Of a DNA stretch of 64,000 nucleotides, positions 47,201 through 59,200 are shown piece by piece (position 1 is the first letter of the stretch; each line of letters starts with the position of its first letter). The notes beneath the pieces are model-generated. The model had not been told where the DNA came from, did not search any database, and saw only the letters and a program-made list of their open reading frames with translations. The stretch is taken from NCBI GenBank assembly GCA_000469685.2, contig LS997567.1, forward strand, positions 38,963,005-39,027,004. Reading direction: 5' to 3'. A program made the position numbers and the translations under genes. This DNA comes from Haemonchus contortus (taxonomy: Eukaryota; Nematoda; Chromadorea; Rhabditida; Trichostrongylidae).

Positions 47201-50200
47201 CCCGAACACTTTAGTTGTTCTTAGAGAAGTTTGAATTTTTTTGAGATAGGTATTATAGTAGGCCTGTATTGTTCCAGGCTTGACGATGGTAGAAACAAGT
47301 AGCTACCCGGGAGTAATACCCGTCCAAGCAACCCAGTGCTCAAATCCTCCAACATCGGATATTTGATACGAGACCGGATTGCAGTAGAGTAAAATCACTT
47401 TTTACAAGTTGGCTGATTTCCCCGAGCTATAGGTTAGATCAATCAATCACTAGAACAATCTAGAACAATCAGTTGAGATCACATGCACAGCGCATCTTGA
47501 AGCTGATATTGATTAGCACTGGGCCATTGATCACTGATCGCTTCCAGCGATCAACATCTTCCCTCACCAATCAGGTGAGGAAATGTTTCGACTGTTTAGG
47601 CAGTTTAGGCAGTGCTCACACGCGATCAGTACTGCTGTTTTACCAGTTAATCAGTACTTACATAAAATATGAACTTTCAGGATTATGGTTGTACTGTTTA
47701 AAGCTGTTATCACTTTATCAAAATATTTTGCGAAAGTTTTGCTCTGATAAGAGATACAGTGATAACATGAAGCTCTTATTTAGTTAAACTTGCAACAAAA
47801 CTAGAATACTGCATAACAAGTTAGAGGAAGCGATGTTAGCCACAAAAAGTATTAGATTAGTAAAGTAGTAAGTTTACCTCAACTCCGACATAACTATATG
47901 GACGAGCATAGATCTGTGATGGCGGCGGCTCTGTTACAGCAAATACTTGCTCTGGAACTTGTACTGGCTTCTTCGGTAAGTAAACTCGAACCTCATCGAC
48001 CGGTGGGGGTAGATCCTGTTAGTTAGAAGGTTTGTTAGTAAAAACAATTCTCACAAGGTTGTATTCAGTAAGTTAGTAGTAAAAGTTAGTTAATTAGTCA
48101 GAGTTAGTAGTGAAAATCAAATTTAATATAAAGCGGAGAAGAAATCTACTACATCATGATTTTGTCAACGATTAGTGTAACTCCACACTGGCAAATTTGA
48201 CATACTTGTTATTTACAATAAAACAATTTCGAGATTGCCTTGGAGCGACACAAGTGGAATATCTGGTAACAATATACTGGTATAGACAAATGTTCGTTCG
48301 GTAAGAAGTATCAGAAAGATCTGCTGTTGCTGCAGAAAGGAGCAGGACATCACAGGAATTCAAAGAGCGCTTCCCATTGTTAGTTTCAACAGCAGACAGG
48401 ACGTATACATTAAGTTATATGTCGTTACTGCATTGAAAGTAAACAAGTATTGACATGAAATCGCTGGTAACGCTGTTTTCATTTTACAACCTAGAAGTGA
48501 CACTACGGAGAAAAAATATTTACTGATGCTATAACTGATATCAATGAAAATATTTACACAGTTGGCAGGTGAATGGTAACAAAGGGGTGCAAGTGCACGC
48601 ATCTGAATAAGAGGGACCTTGGAAACCGAGCATGTTGACAGATCAAAAGGAAAAAGATGAGATTTTTTCTGTTTTACTTTTCATACTTTTTATTCTCAGT
48701 CTTTAATTTCCTTGCTTTATACCACTTCTTCATTTTTTGTGAGTTATAGTCCACTATATTGATTCCCATATATGCCTATTCCACCTGTGTCCCCCGCGGA
48801 ATCTGTTGACCCTCTTGATATCCGAGCAAAACAAAAATTCACCGCGTTCGATAACATCTTACTTTACATTTTATATTACTATACCCTTTCTGGATGAAAA
48901 CTTAAGCAACCACAGACCTTAAGACGCTCATTAATTTTCCTTAACGCTTCCTGTTCCTTTTGTTGAATCTCTTTGACGAGATTCTTTTCTGGAATATGGA
49001 ATCTTCGTGGATTGGGATGTTCAGAATTGATCATCGTGTTCTGCACAATAGGTTCACGGTAGGCATCCTGTGGAAGCCGAGTTAAACCCTGAAAACAGGG
49101 ATCCATTACTTCAGGCCAAATCACGATAGATAGGACCAGGAACCTAGCCCATATAAGGATAGCTATAAAGCAGTCAAGAAAAACTGAGTTCAAAAAATTC
49201 TTGAAATACATTTTGCCTTCTATCCTCATTCGGTGACTTCCGTGGTGACGGCGACCGCGGTAACGGGCGCGGTATCGCCCCTTGTTGTTCTGGCCTAAAG
49301 GCTTCGTATGAGGAAATAATAAAACTGCATAGTACTACTGAGTAATGACGATAAAAGTATATAGATTGAGTTACCTTAGCGCCGACATTGATCCTGCTAA
49401 TCCGTAACCACGATTTCGTGAATTGTGATATGGTGATAGATTCTAAATGAGTAAACAATAATAAGTTGTGGTAGTTGACACATGTGAGTGGTAGTTGACA
49501 CAATACAAACGACTACATGTAGTAAATAGCCGTGGTAAATAGTAACGATAAAAAATTTTGCGTTGTTTCGTCAAACACAACGATCACATATGAAACAGCG
49601 AGGGACCACTTGTCTCGATTGTCAGCCGTATGTCGCGACTAACTGCTGAAGGACTTGAAACAGGAAAAAATTTGAGAAAGCCGAATTTCGATGTATTTGA
49701 TTTTTTCAACTCTGATCAATAAGCAAACATCATTTCAACACGGGAAAGGGGGTTGAACACTCTGCTGTGCAGCAGAAACGTCGGGCTTGATAAGGGGCGC
49801 AAAGTCGCTTTGAAAGCGTTGCGGTTCGTCGTAACATCTTATCTACATAGTACCGCCGTAAATGTTAAGTCACCCTGAATTCCTGACACCCTTTCCAGTA
49901 TTATTTGCCCGAAGGCTCGGTGAAGATGAAAGGGTTTTCGGCTCGAAGCATGACACCCGCAAAACCCTCGGAATGGTTTCGGGTACTCCTTTTTTGTTGG
50001 AAAATCATTACTTTAAAGTAACCCTGCAGGGTGGAAAACCCTTCTGGAGTTTTTCTGTTCGAGAACTAGAGGATTGATCCTCAAAAAAAATTGGAATAAA
50101 ATTAATATGAAAATTCTAAGTGGTCTCGAGACCAACCTGCAGGGTGGAAATCCCCTCTGTAGTTTTTTTGTTCAAGAATTGAAGGCTTGACCCTCTAAAA

Positions 50201-53200
50201 AATTCAAAAAGAAATTAATATGAAAATTCTAGGTGGTCTCGAGACCAAATTCACTGAAACCAAAAGTCGATGGTCGTTCTACTTGGCTCTACTCCTTGAA
50301 ATAAGGACGAAGTGCACGAATATGAATAGACTCCAGAAGCTGAAGAGCCCCAGTGGAAGCTTCGAGAACAAGTATGCGAAGAATTCGATTTATTAATTGA
50401 CTCGAGTTGATTCATTTATATGTTTATTTGAAGGAATGTGATTGTGAGGCGAACGATCAAAAAAAATCATCACGATAATGAGTAAGAAAACAATCATAGG
50501 CAATAACAAGTATGTCATGAGAATATTTTATTTTAGATACCTTAGTGATAAGATGGTGAATCATTGAAAGGCAGAGGTCCTCAAATCTATACCCCAGAGA
50601 GGTAGAATTCATGGGAAAGAAAATTCGACAACCCACTTAGTAATCTGTCCGTGGATTCTAAGTGGTGTCAACACTAAATTTATTAATTATTAGTAAATTT
50701 TGAAGAAAATTTTGATTCTGCAAAGTAAAGGGGAACTTCATCGAATCCTGAGCCTTGCCTACAACCTCTCCTCCCCTCTTTCATCTAATCGAACATTGGG
50801 TAGAGGAGGAAAAGCTGTTGTATGATTTTTCCCTTAACGAGATCAGATCATACAACCCACATTTCCGAAGTCGCCAACACTATTAATTTAAGACTAGGAA
50901 TCCTGCCAGTGCCCTACGAAGAAAATCTTTCATCGTTTTCGAACTTCTTCAAAACTCATTTTGGTAGCTTTTACCTAGAACGAAGCACATTAACCCGCAG
51001 TTCCTCAGTTCGGGGTGTGGTGCAGTATTATCGAAATCGTCGCGTCACGGCGAGACGGATGCCGCGCGCGGAGGAATGTAACAGGATGCAGCAAGGCAAC
51101 AGCACCAGCAACAAGAAATACAGTAACAAGAGACTAACAGTAGAATCATGCCTATAATAATGATCGCATACCGATTAAGCTGTATGAGTAGGGCTTGAGC
51201 CGTAATAACGGCGAAACGAATGGTCCGCTACTACCGCGTGCGGCGAATCAATTACACAAAACCGATCCTATTGCCCGTCTCCCCTTAGTTCGGCCTGAGA
51301 GGGCTGTTCGTAGCCAACTCTTCCGTAAGAAGTACCTACTGGATTAGGTACATGTGTTGACGGCTATGTGACCAGAGGGCGCCAATGTGGCGGCTCAGCA
51401 TACTAGTAACTTTCACGTTCCAAGTACAATTTTCTCTGGAAAGCGAGAGCACCTCGAATCAAACCGATCAGATGCGGCGGTACATCGCGTAGTGATTTCC
51501 ACTTTATATTAGCGGCGCAGTTCACGATAATTTCGAGGTACCCTTTTCAGGTTGAAAAGAGGAGATGTTGATGTAGAGGAGTACATCGATAGCGAAGGAA
51601 ACGAGGAAATCCGCTTAATTCAAGCTTTTCAAAAGTGGTGGAAGTGGGGATTGTACGATATCACCACGGCAGGGATGGCACGTAAGGGGTTTTTGGACGA
51701 GATATAACTTGTTCCCATCGTGCAAAGAACAGACTCTATCAAGCCAGAACTGTACAGAACTGCCTTTCGCTGTCGCTATGGGTCATGACAAGTTGTTTGA
51801 ACTTCCTACAAAGGTTCCCTTACGAATGATGCAGCCTCAACAAAGCCGTTGAAACTCGTCCAATAGGAGTGTGGTATGCACACGATATAACCTCTGAATC
51901 CTTATTGTGCCCTATCCAGGACGTTTTTCGCCCTTATAAGGACAGGTTTGGTATAAAGCGAAGCCTCGAACTCATTTTATAGGATATCACAAGAACCATT
52001 TTTATCGTGAACTGTGCCTTTAATTTCTATTATAACAAACCTGTACGGCGAAGCAGTATGAAAGATTATCCTAATCTTAGTATTATTGTTTACTATTGTA
52101 CTACTGTAAAATAAAGTTGCTACTATTGTAAAATATATTGACAAGACCGAACCCAGCCACCTTCTGATCTTATACCATACTTCTATCAGTACCAAATGAT
52201 TCATCTCTGAACTCTGCCGGCAAATTAGTGGTGCCTCTTATTGATTACATAAAAAAGTAATCATAGTTAATGCATTTCTGACTGCTGCAAAAACCTCGAG
52301 AAAAGTAAGTAAGGAAGAAGAAGAGGTACAGATCGAAAAGTACTCTTCACGGTAACTTTCCCCTGAATTTCTGGCTGGAATCAAAACGCCTTCAGCGCCC
52401 CTGTGGAGGAGATCCTACAGCCTGATTTATAAAAGCTTTAAATCGCAGAAATTCATCGCTTTCCTGGTACATTTTTTGATTTATTAACTTTGTCGACCAA
52501 TCGACGCAGTTTACAAGTTTTCGAGCTTTATCTGAGTTTTTCAGATATTTGGCATTAGAAGAGGCAAATAATGTAAATATATTACCAAGAAGTGCAGCTT
52601 AATGTCCTGAGTGTCATGTCTCAGTTGTTAATGGTGTCATAATAATCGTAATAATAATAATAATAACGATAATAATAATTATTATAGCTATTACATGGTA
52701 CCACCGAGTTCTGCCTCTCATTACAGCCAGTCATTTACAGTCGAGATATCCCCTTTGAAAATTAGACCTTGAACCACTGCTCCATCAGAGCATTCAATTC
52801 ATTCAATGGATCCACAGTACATGTAGGGCATGAATATTGCATTTCCACTTTCTGGTCCCAAAATTTTAACTCTAAATTATCTATACGAAAAAAAAGCTCT
52901 CGCGTCGAGAATCTTCGGGCCCTTTATATATGAGGTTAAACATAAATCTCGCGTTATTTTAAGTCATCATTTTTCAATAATGGACAACGGCGTAACGGGC
53001 GTATCGAAGAGGCTCAACAGTTTACTCATTAATCTCGAATTCACTACACGCTCGGCATAGAATGCGAAGCATGGGCAGAGGAGACGAACAGTAGAATCGG
53101 TTTTGCGCAATCGATTTCCCGCACGCGACCGTCGCGGACTACTAGCCTCGTTACTGCACTTCTAGCGTTCTTCATACCGCCAGATCGATACGCGATTATT

Positions 53201-56200
53201 AATTTTTGGCGTGATTGTACTATTCTTTCTTTCGTTCCTGTATTCCTTACTCGTTGCGCTGCTACTGCTTCATTCTGCTACATTCCTTCGTGTGCGACGT
53301 CGCTCTCGCCGCGAAGCGACTATTTTAACTGCACCACGCTCGTACATCGTGGCTTTCCCAGTGAGTCATTAGGGTGCACTCTAACGTACACTCATGGACA
53401 GTCCGTGCAATATTTCCCAAGCAGCGAGATGACTTGGGACTACGAAAGTGTCGCACATTAATAAAACTACCCAGGACATGAATAAAAATAATCATGACAC
53501 CAAGAACGCTAGGAAGAAACGGGTATAAGATGCTGTACCAAGCTTTTCTTGGACCATGATAAGGTTTAGCGTATTCGCGGAAAAATCAAAATTTAGCGGA
53601 AAACCCATAAACTTCGGGAAAGCGATTGAAATCTGATGTGATCCCTATGGAACGTAATTTCTCACCCATCAAGCTAATCCTTGTCCGCACTTACACATAC
53701 AGATCACATGGTAAACTGTCGGGAGGAAATGTCAAACAACTCGACGATAAGAAACATGCAAAAAACCAGTAGCTGGACAGCATTTGCTTCTCTGCGAGCT
53801 CGATGTGTGAGCAATCACGTTACGATCAGGAATCCTGTTGGATTTCGATTGCTTTTTTGAAATTTTAGATTTTTATCGGGCTTTCTAAAACCCACACTCC
53901 ACACCGTGATAAGTATAGTAAAAGTATCAAAAACTAATATAATATCAAGACATTGTGTTCTTCAAACAGCTAGCTCTACAGGAATCCTGATTCTCCAAAG
54001 ATAGTTCTGTCATCAGAAAGGCCCAGGGCAGAATGCAGAAGTACTTGGGCACACCTTACTTAGATTTTGTTATAGCACTAAGCAAACGTTGCAGCATAAA
54101 AAAAGGTGCTACTCGGAAGTATCCGAAGGTTCTAAACAAAATCAGTTGAAAATCGAAGACCTTCACGCGCGAGATACTTGTAATCACATTTAGCGTGAAT
54201 GCTAACTGACACTGCGGCTAGAATGCGCGTATGCAGTGCAACTGTGATTGGTGGCCTCGTGAATGCCCCAATCACAAGCGAGCTTTGCAAATATTGCGCA
54301 CTAACGTAAATTTATGAATAAGAATGAACTAGGTATGTAGGAATAAAATCGAATCTTGTTCGAAAGTAACACAAGGCATGTGAAAGTGTAATCCATGACG
54401 TTTGGCGAACCAAACAGCAAGTCGTACGAGTCCAAATAGATCAAATTTAAAGCGGTCTATGAGGAGTAACAGAAGAAGATAACTTTATGAAACCAGACTC
54501 TCGAAAAGGGGGTTTTCGAAAAGTTCAAGAAAGGGAAACAAATCATGTGAGAGTGCTACCGTTTATTTGGTAAATTTCACTTAGCACACGATGCGAAAGT
54601 ACTCTTATCATAGAGATAATGATTAGAAAAAATCTTATTAGTGTTATCTTGCACAATCTGTAGCAGAAAATAAATTGTGACCAACTTCCGATGCAATAAA
54701 TTGACGTCAAACGGTATACTTACTTGTTGCGGAGGATATGCTGCGCCATCTTCGGTAGCTGTTGAGCAAGCATCCAAAGATCGATGACGCCTGAAATCAA
54801 TCGATTGGTATCCTTTCAACATAGGTAGATCTATGTCTACTAGACTGAGTGTATTTACCGATTCCTTGGAGAGGTTTGGTACTTTTGCTGGGTTGGCATT
54901 GGACAGTACATCTAAACAAAGTAAAGCAGAGTCAAAATCGCTTTGAAACTTACTACATAATGGATTACTATTCTATGAACCCAAAGCAAAAAATTCACAA
55001 CATTTCTTATGAATGTCCCATTTCCAAAGGCTTCGCGAAGGTCGAAATTTCTAAGGAAATATTTTTACAAAGTTGAAACATGAGAACTACTGCACGCGCG
55101 GTCCCAGGATCTTATCCCGCGTTTATACTTGCCTAGGCTAGTCAGGACCTCCATCCATTGAGGGCCTTTAAACGGCGCCGGATTAATTCGGTAAAATAAG
55201 CATAATTGTAAATCAATTGTAATTGTATATGGCATATTATGTATTGTATATCCTTGATTTGTATATCGGCTAGTTCCTGCAGGCCATTGTACAAGTCATA
55301 CAGGGTTGCAATCGCTACAACAATTCGGACCCGCAATCGAACGCGCATGCGCATTCCAAAAAGGGGTCGGTCCGCACTTGAAAAATTTTATGCTTCAAAC
55401 ATCCACGGGCCTTCTTTATGCTGAGAAGGAATCCGTTCAACGTGTTCGGACACCTTCCATTCCCCTCATAACGTCGATGATTCTCTTAAGATCGTTGAAA
55501 AAGCGTGCTCCAATCTCAATAGGCGATGCGACCGCCAGCAAGAATCGCATTCTTCGTTATGAAACGAAAACTCTGGAAGTAAGAAGAAAGGACCCTACTG
55601 ATAAGGGCAACTTCCTCAATGCTAACGTTGTGTTTACATTGTCTACATTTCCAACAATGCGCTCCGTTCGTTCTTCGTCATCATCCGTGTTTTTGCTTAT
55701 TTTCAGGTTCCAATGATTGACGTGCAAGCGGGTGCCAGGGTGCCGAATTTTTGGATTTTAGGGTCTGACCTTTTGAGACGAATTCTCAGCATTTTTGCGT
55801 CGATCATAAAGGGGTTGGTAGCTGCTGTCCTAAGACTGGACATTCAAGAAAGAAGAAGGTGGATAGAAAGAGTATAAAGGGTCAATCACTGAATTGAGGG
55901 CCCAGGATCTATAGAAACAAATAGCTCCGTCACCCACCTCACCTATAAGTCAGCGATCGAGTGTCGGACCCATGCAGAGCTCAGCCCAACGAATCGCTAT
56001 CATTTTGACTGGGTTAAATGGGGGACCAGTCTCGTCGGGGAAAATGACTAACCTTACGCCAATTTTGGCTCGTTCAGTTTGATGAAGAAGCCATGGAAGT
56101 ACTCAAATTTTACTACAGTTTTGTTAGGGTGTACGGTGAGGGCGAACAACTGGTGGCGTATTTCTACAACAGCTTACTCAAATCTTACTCTTGTTCAAAT

Positions 56201-59200
56201 ATTATTTTCTGGCGAACTATTCAAACTTGAAACAGTTGACGTAAGTTACCAGTATGTTTATTACTGTACGATGTTCCGTTTTGCATTTCCCGATGCCATT
56301 ACTGTTTTGCAACATGGAGCGGATTAAAGTTCACGGCGTTCCCATAGAATTTTGAATTTCGAGTTATTTGACTTCCTGGCTCTCAACGTGCGTCTCAGCT
56401 CCTAGCTATTCCATCCGTTTTCTGTCACCGTTTGCTTCGTTTCCCGCCTTTGAGAGTTATTATTCCTTCACTTAGTGACGCGTAATCTTGTTATCACAAG
56501 TACTAGGTCAAACGGTGCTCCTTGGGTACTGAAATCCACAGAGACTAACCATGTTCTGGCCAGCAGGTGGTGCCATCATTCCAGGAGCCATTAACACAGG
56601 CATCATCTGACCGTTTGACGCTGAAGCAGATTTTTCATGAAAAATTGGAAATGGAGGAGTAGAAAGTAGAACTTACCGCTCATCTGCATAGGCATCATGA
56701 AGACCATCTGCTGTTGTGGCTCATAGACGTTACCATTGGGCTTCAATGTCTCATGGGTTCTCACTGATCGTTGAGAACCTGGTGTACAATGAGACGACGG
56801 TGCGAGCTCTCTCATTGTTCCTACATCTGATGGATAGGAATCGATTGAATCTTCCTGAAATCGTGGCGACATGAGAAACTCATCTTTTCTCGCTGCCATA
56901 TCTTTTAATTGGTGTTAATATTATTTCAATCAGGTGCAGGGCGCTTTAGTTGAGTGTAAGAGTGTAGCAAGCGTTTCTGATTGGTTAGAACGGCACATTA
57001 GCCAATAGGGGACTCATTAGCGACGTCAAAGCGTGTGTATTGCGGAAATTAGTGGTTACACAAACCTGATTGTGACGATAGGTTGGTGGGGGGTTTTCAT
57101 GGGGTGGATTGTAACGTGGAAGACTGCGAGACCTCACATTTTGACGTGGTAGCGACCTTGTCGCCTTCAATCCATAGGTTCAGTACAAATTTGTTCGAAA
57201 CTACGAAATCCAATCGCTTCAACTCACCAAGGCTTCTCGGTCAACATAGTTGTACTGGTCTGAATCCGTGCCATTGTTTAGGTAGTGCCCAGAGTAGTTT
57301 TGCTGGTACGTTGGTCCAGCTTTCTGGTACGCCTGTTAAACAGTCATGTCTAAATGAAAATTGGTCCTCAAAGTGAGTAGGCGGTAACCGCTCAAAGATG
57401 GGCTTCTGATTGAAATTTTGAGGTCCCCAAGCATTGATCGGGCTCGTTCGTGGATGCGCCAGGTATTGGATACGATTCAAATTTGTAGTGTGATGGCATG
57501 GATCCTAGAGTTTCATTTGTATGAGATGGTGGCATGCTGATGTGCAAGTCAGTCATTTTATAGTTTCATAGGATTTTTTACTGATGAACCGACCCCGAAA
57601 AGAGAGAAGGCTTGTTTGGCTTAGACAAAACAATCTAGGATCTGATCCCGCCACCTTAGTGAGGAAGCAGGCTCACCTGGCTACTCTTCCCCCTTCTTTC
57701 CTACCCTCCTCCGCCTTCGCCAAAATTTTTATTTGCAAAAAAAGTGATTCGTGGAATCCTGATGTATCTGATGCATCTTTAGCAGCTATGCACGTACTGG
57801 TTCATAATCTGATGGTCCATAAGCACCTCCTTTGATGGATGCGGCGATTTCATGTGCAGACATTTCGACGGCCATTTCGTGGGGTGATAACACCTGAATT
57901 ACCAATAAATTTTTTTCCAGAATAACACATGGTACTTTGAAAGAACAAAAATAGAAACAACCGGTTCACCTGGTCAAAGACTTCGTCCAAAAATCGATCC
58001 ACATCTCGGCTACTGTTAGGTACGGGCATGTTGCGAATCCGGGAAGCAACGGACATCGTGGAGTAAACGCTTGGCACATAGTCACTTCGACTAGCATTCA
58101 TGGCCCGTGAATCACATTCCCCAACTCTTGTGGCAGCACTTGAGTACGAGCGATATGAGTCGAACTCCGGGCGGTTGACGGATTTCACAGTATCGTAGTC
58201 ACGGCTACGGTCTTCACTGGTATTGCTGTGGCTCTGGGTACTCTGGTCACGACGGTGGGACATCGGTGCAGCAGCATGGTCCTCTTCCCTCCAGTGAGAA
58301 GCTGAAAGACACCCATAAATACAAAACATATCTTTCGTATCGATTCATTCCGTTTGGGACGCTTTATTCTGCCTTTCACTTCAATAGTAGCGAAAAAGGA
58401 GGAGCCGCGATTGCTCATTGGTCAACTAGATGGTCAACCAATAACGCCAGTTCGTGTGAATTGTTTTCAAATAATCCCCAACCTTCGTCTCGATGCGGTG
58501 TCATAACAGGAACAGCAGGAGCAGGAACCAGTACAGGTTGTTGAACTAGAGCCTGGTTCATTGGCGCAGAGAACATCATTGGCTGTGGTGCCATCATCAC
58601 CGGAACATACTGGACCATTTGCTGAGATAGAAATGAGGGTTGGTTGAGGTAACTTTTAAAAAGAGTTCCCAAAAGAGATTGTTTTAATTACCACGTTGGG
58701 TTGAGGGTAGTATTGATTTGGTGGTGTCGGATTATGGCGTTCCATTCGCTCCTGGGAGACAGTGTACCTGAAAAATCAACTTAGTAATTACAATATTTTA
58801 TGGCACATTCCGAATAATTTGCTTTCTGAAGTACAGAAGTAGATCTCAATCCACTGTGGGTTGAAAATAGAGGTCACCAGCTTATGCAATGAACTATCTT
58901 GAGGGACAGGAGACTCCACAGGTCGATCAATACTGTTTGAGATGCTGCTCTTCCCCTTCTTTCTCAGTTAATTTTCATTAATTGATTGGGTAACCCCTGC
59001 CTTGCATTAATTTGTGGTTAAGAGACGATATCGAGCAAAGTCCATTAGAAACAGTTATAGTATGATCTAACAGACGGTTCTGGTGTCAATGTGCTGTAGC
59101 GGTAAACAGGCCTTTCTGGCAAAATTCGGTCTGGCATTCGGTCCCCCGACCTATAAGAACGGTAACTGACCATCTGTCGCTTCTCCATTGTCTTCATATG

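Larger units (their letters stand above)
49443..54723. other. Myosin intron, 5.3 kb, repeat-rich
   Basis: The largest intron in the window. It contains a ~114-bp tandem duplication (50020-50246), two copies of the 'gacgggcagtag' repeat in opposite orientation (51000-51290 and 53070-53345), an AAT microsatellite and a hairpin repeat. No nested gene is supported on either strand. Confidence 0.7.

Noticed and set aside
55306..55716. 136-codon plus open frame inside a myosin intron
   Set aside because: No recognised domain or splice support; probably chance.
57388..57508. Possible extra myosin exon (QYLAHPRTSPINAWGPQ)
   Set aside because: No donor in the phase needed to reach 57332. Exon 57893-57798 joins 57332-57228 directly in phase.
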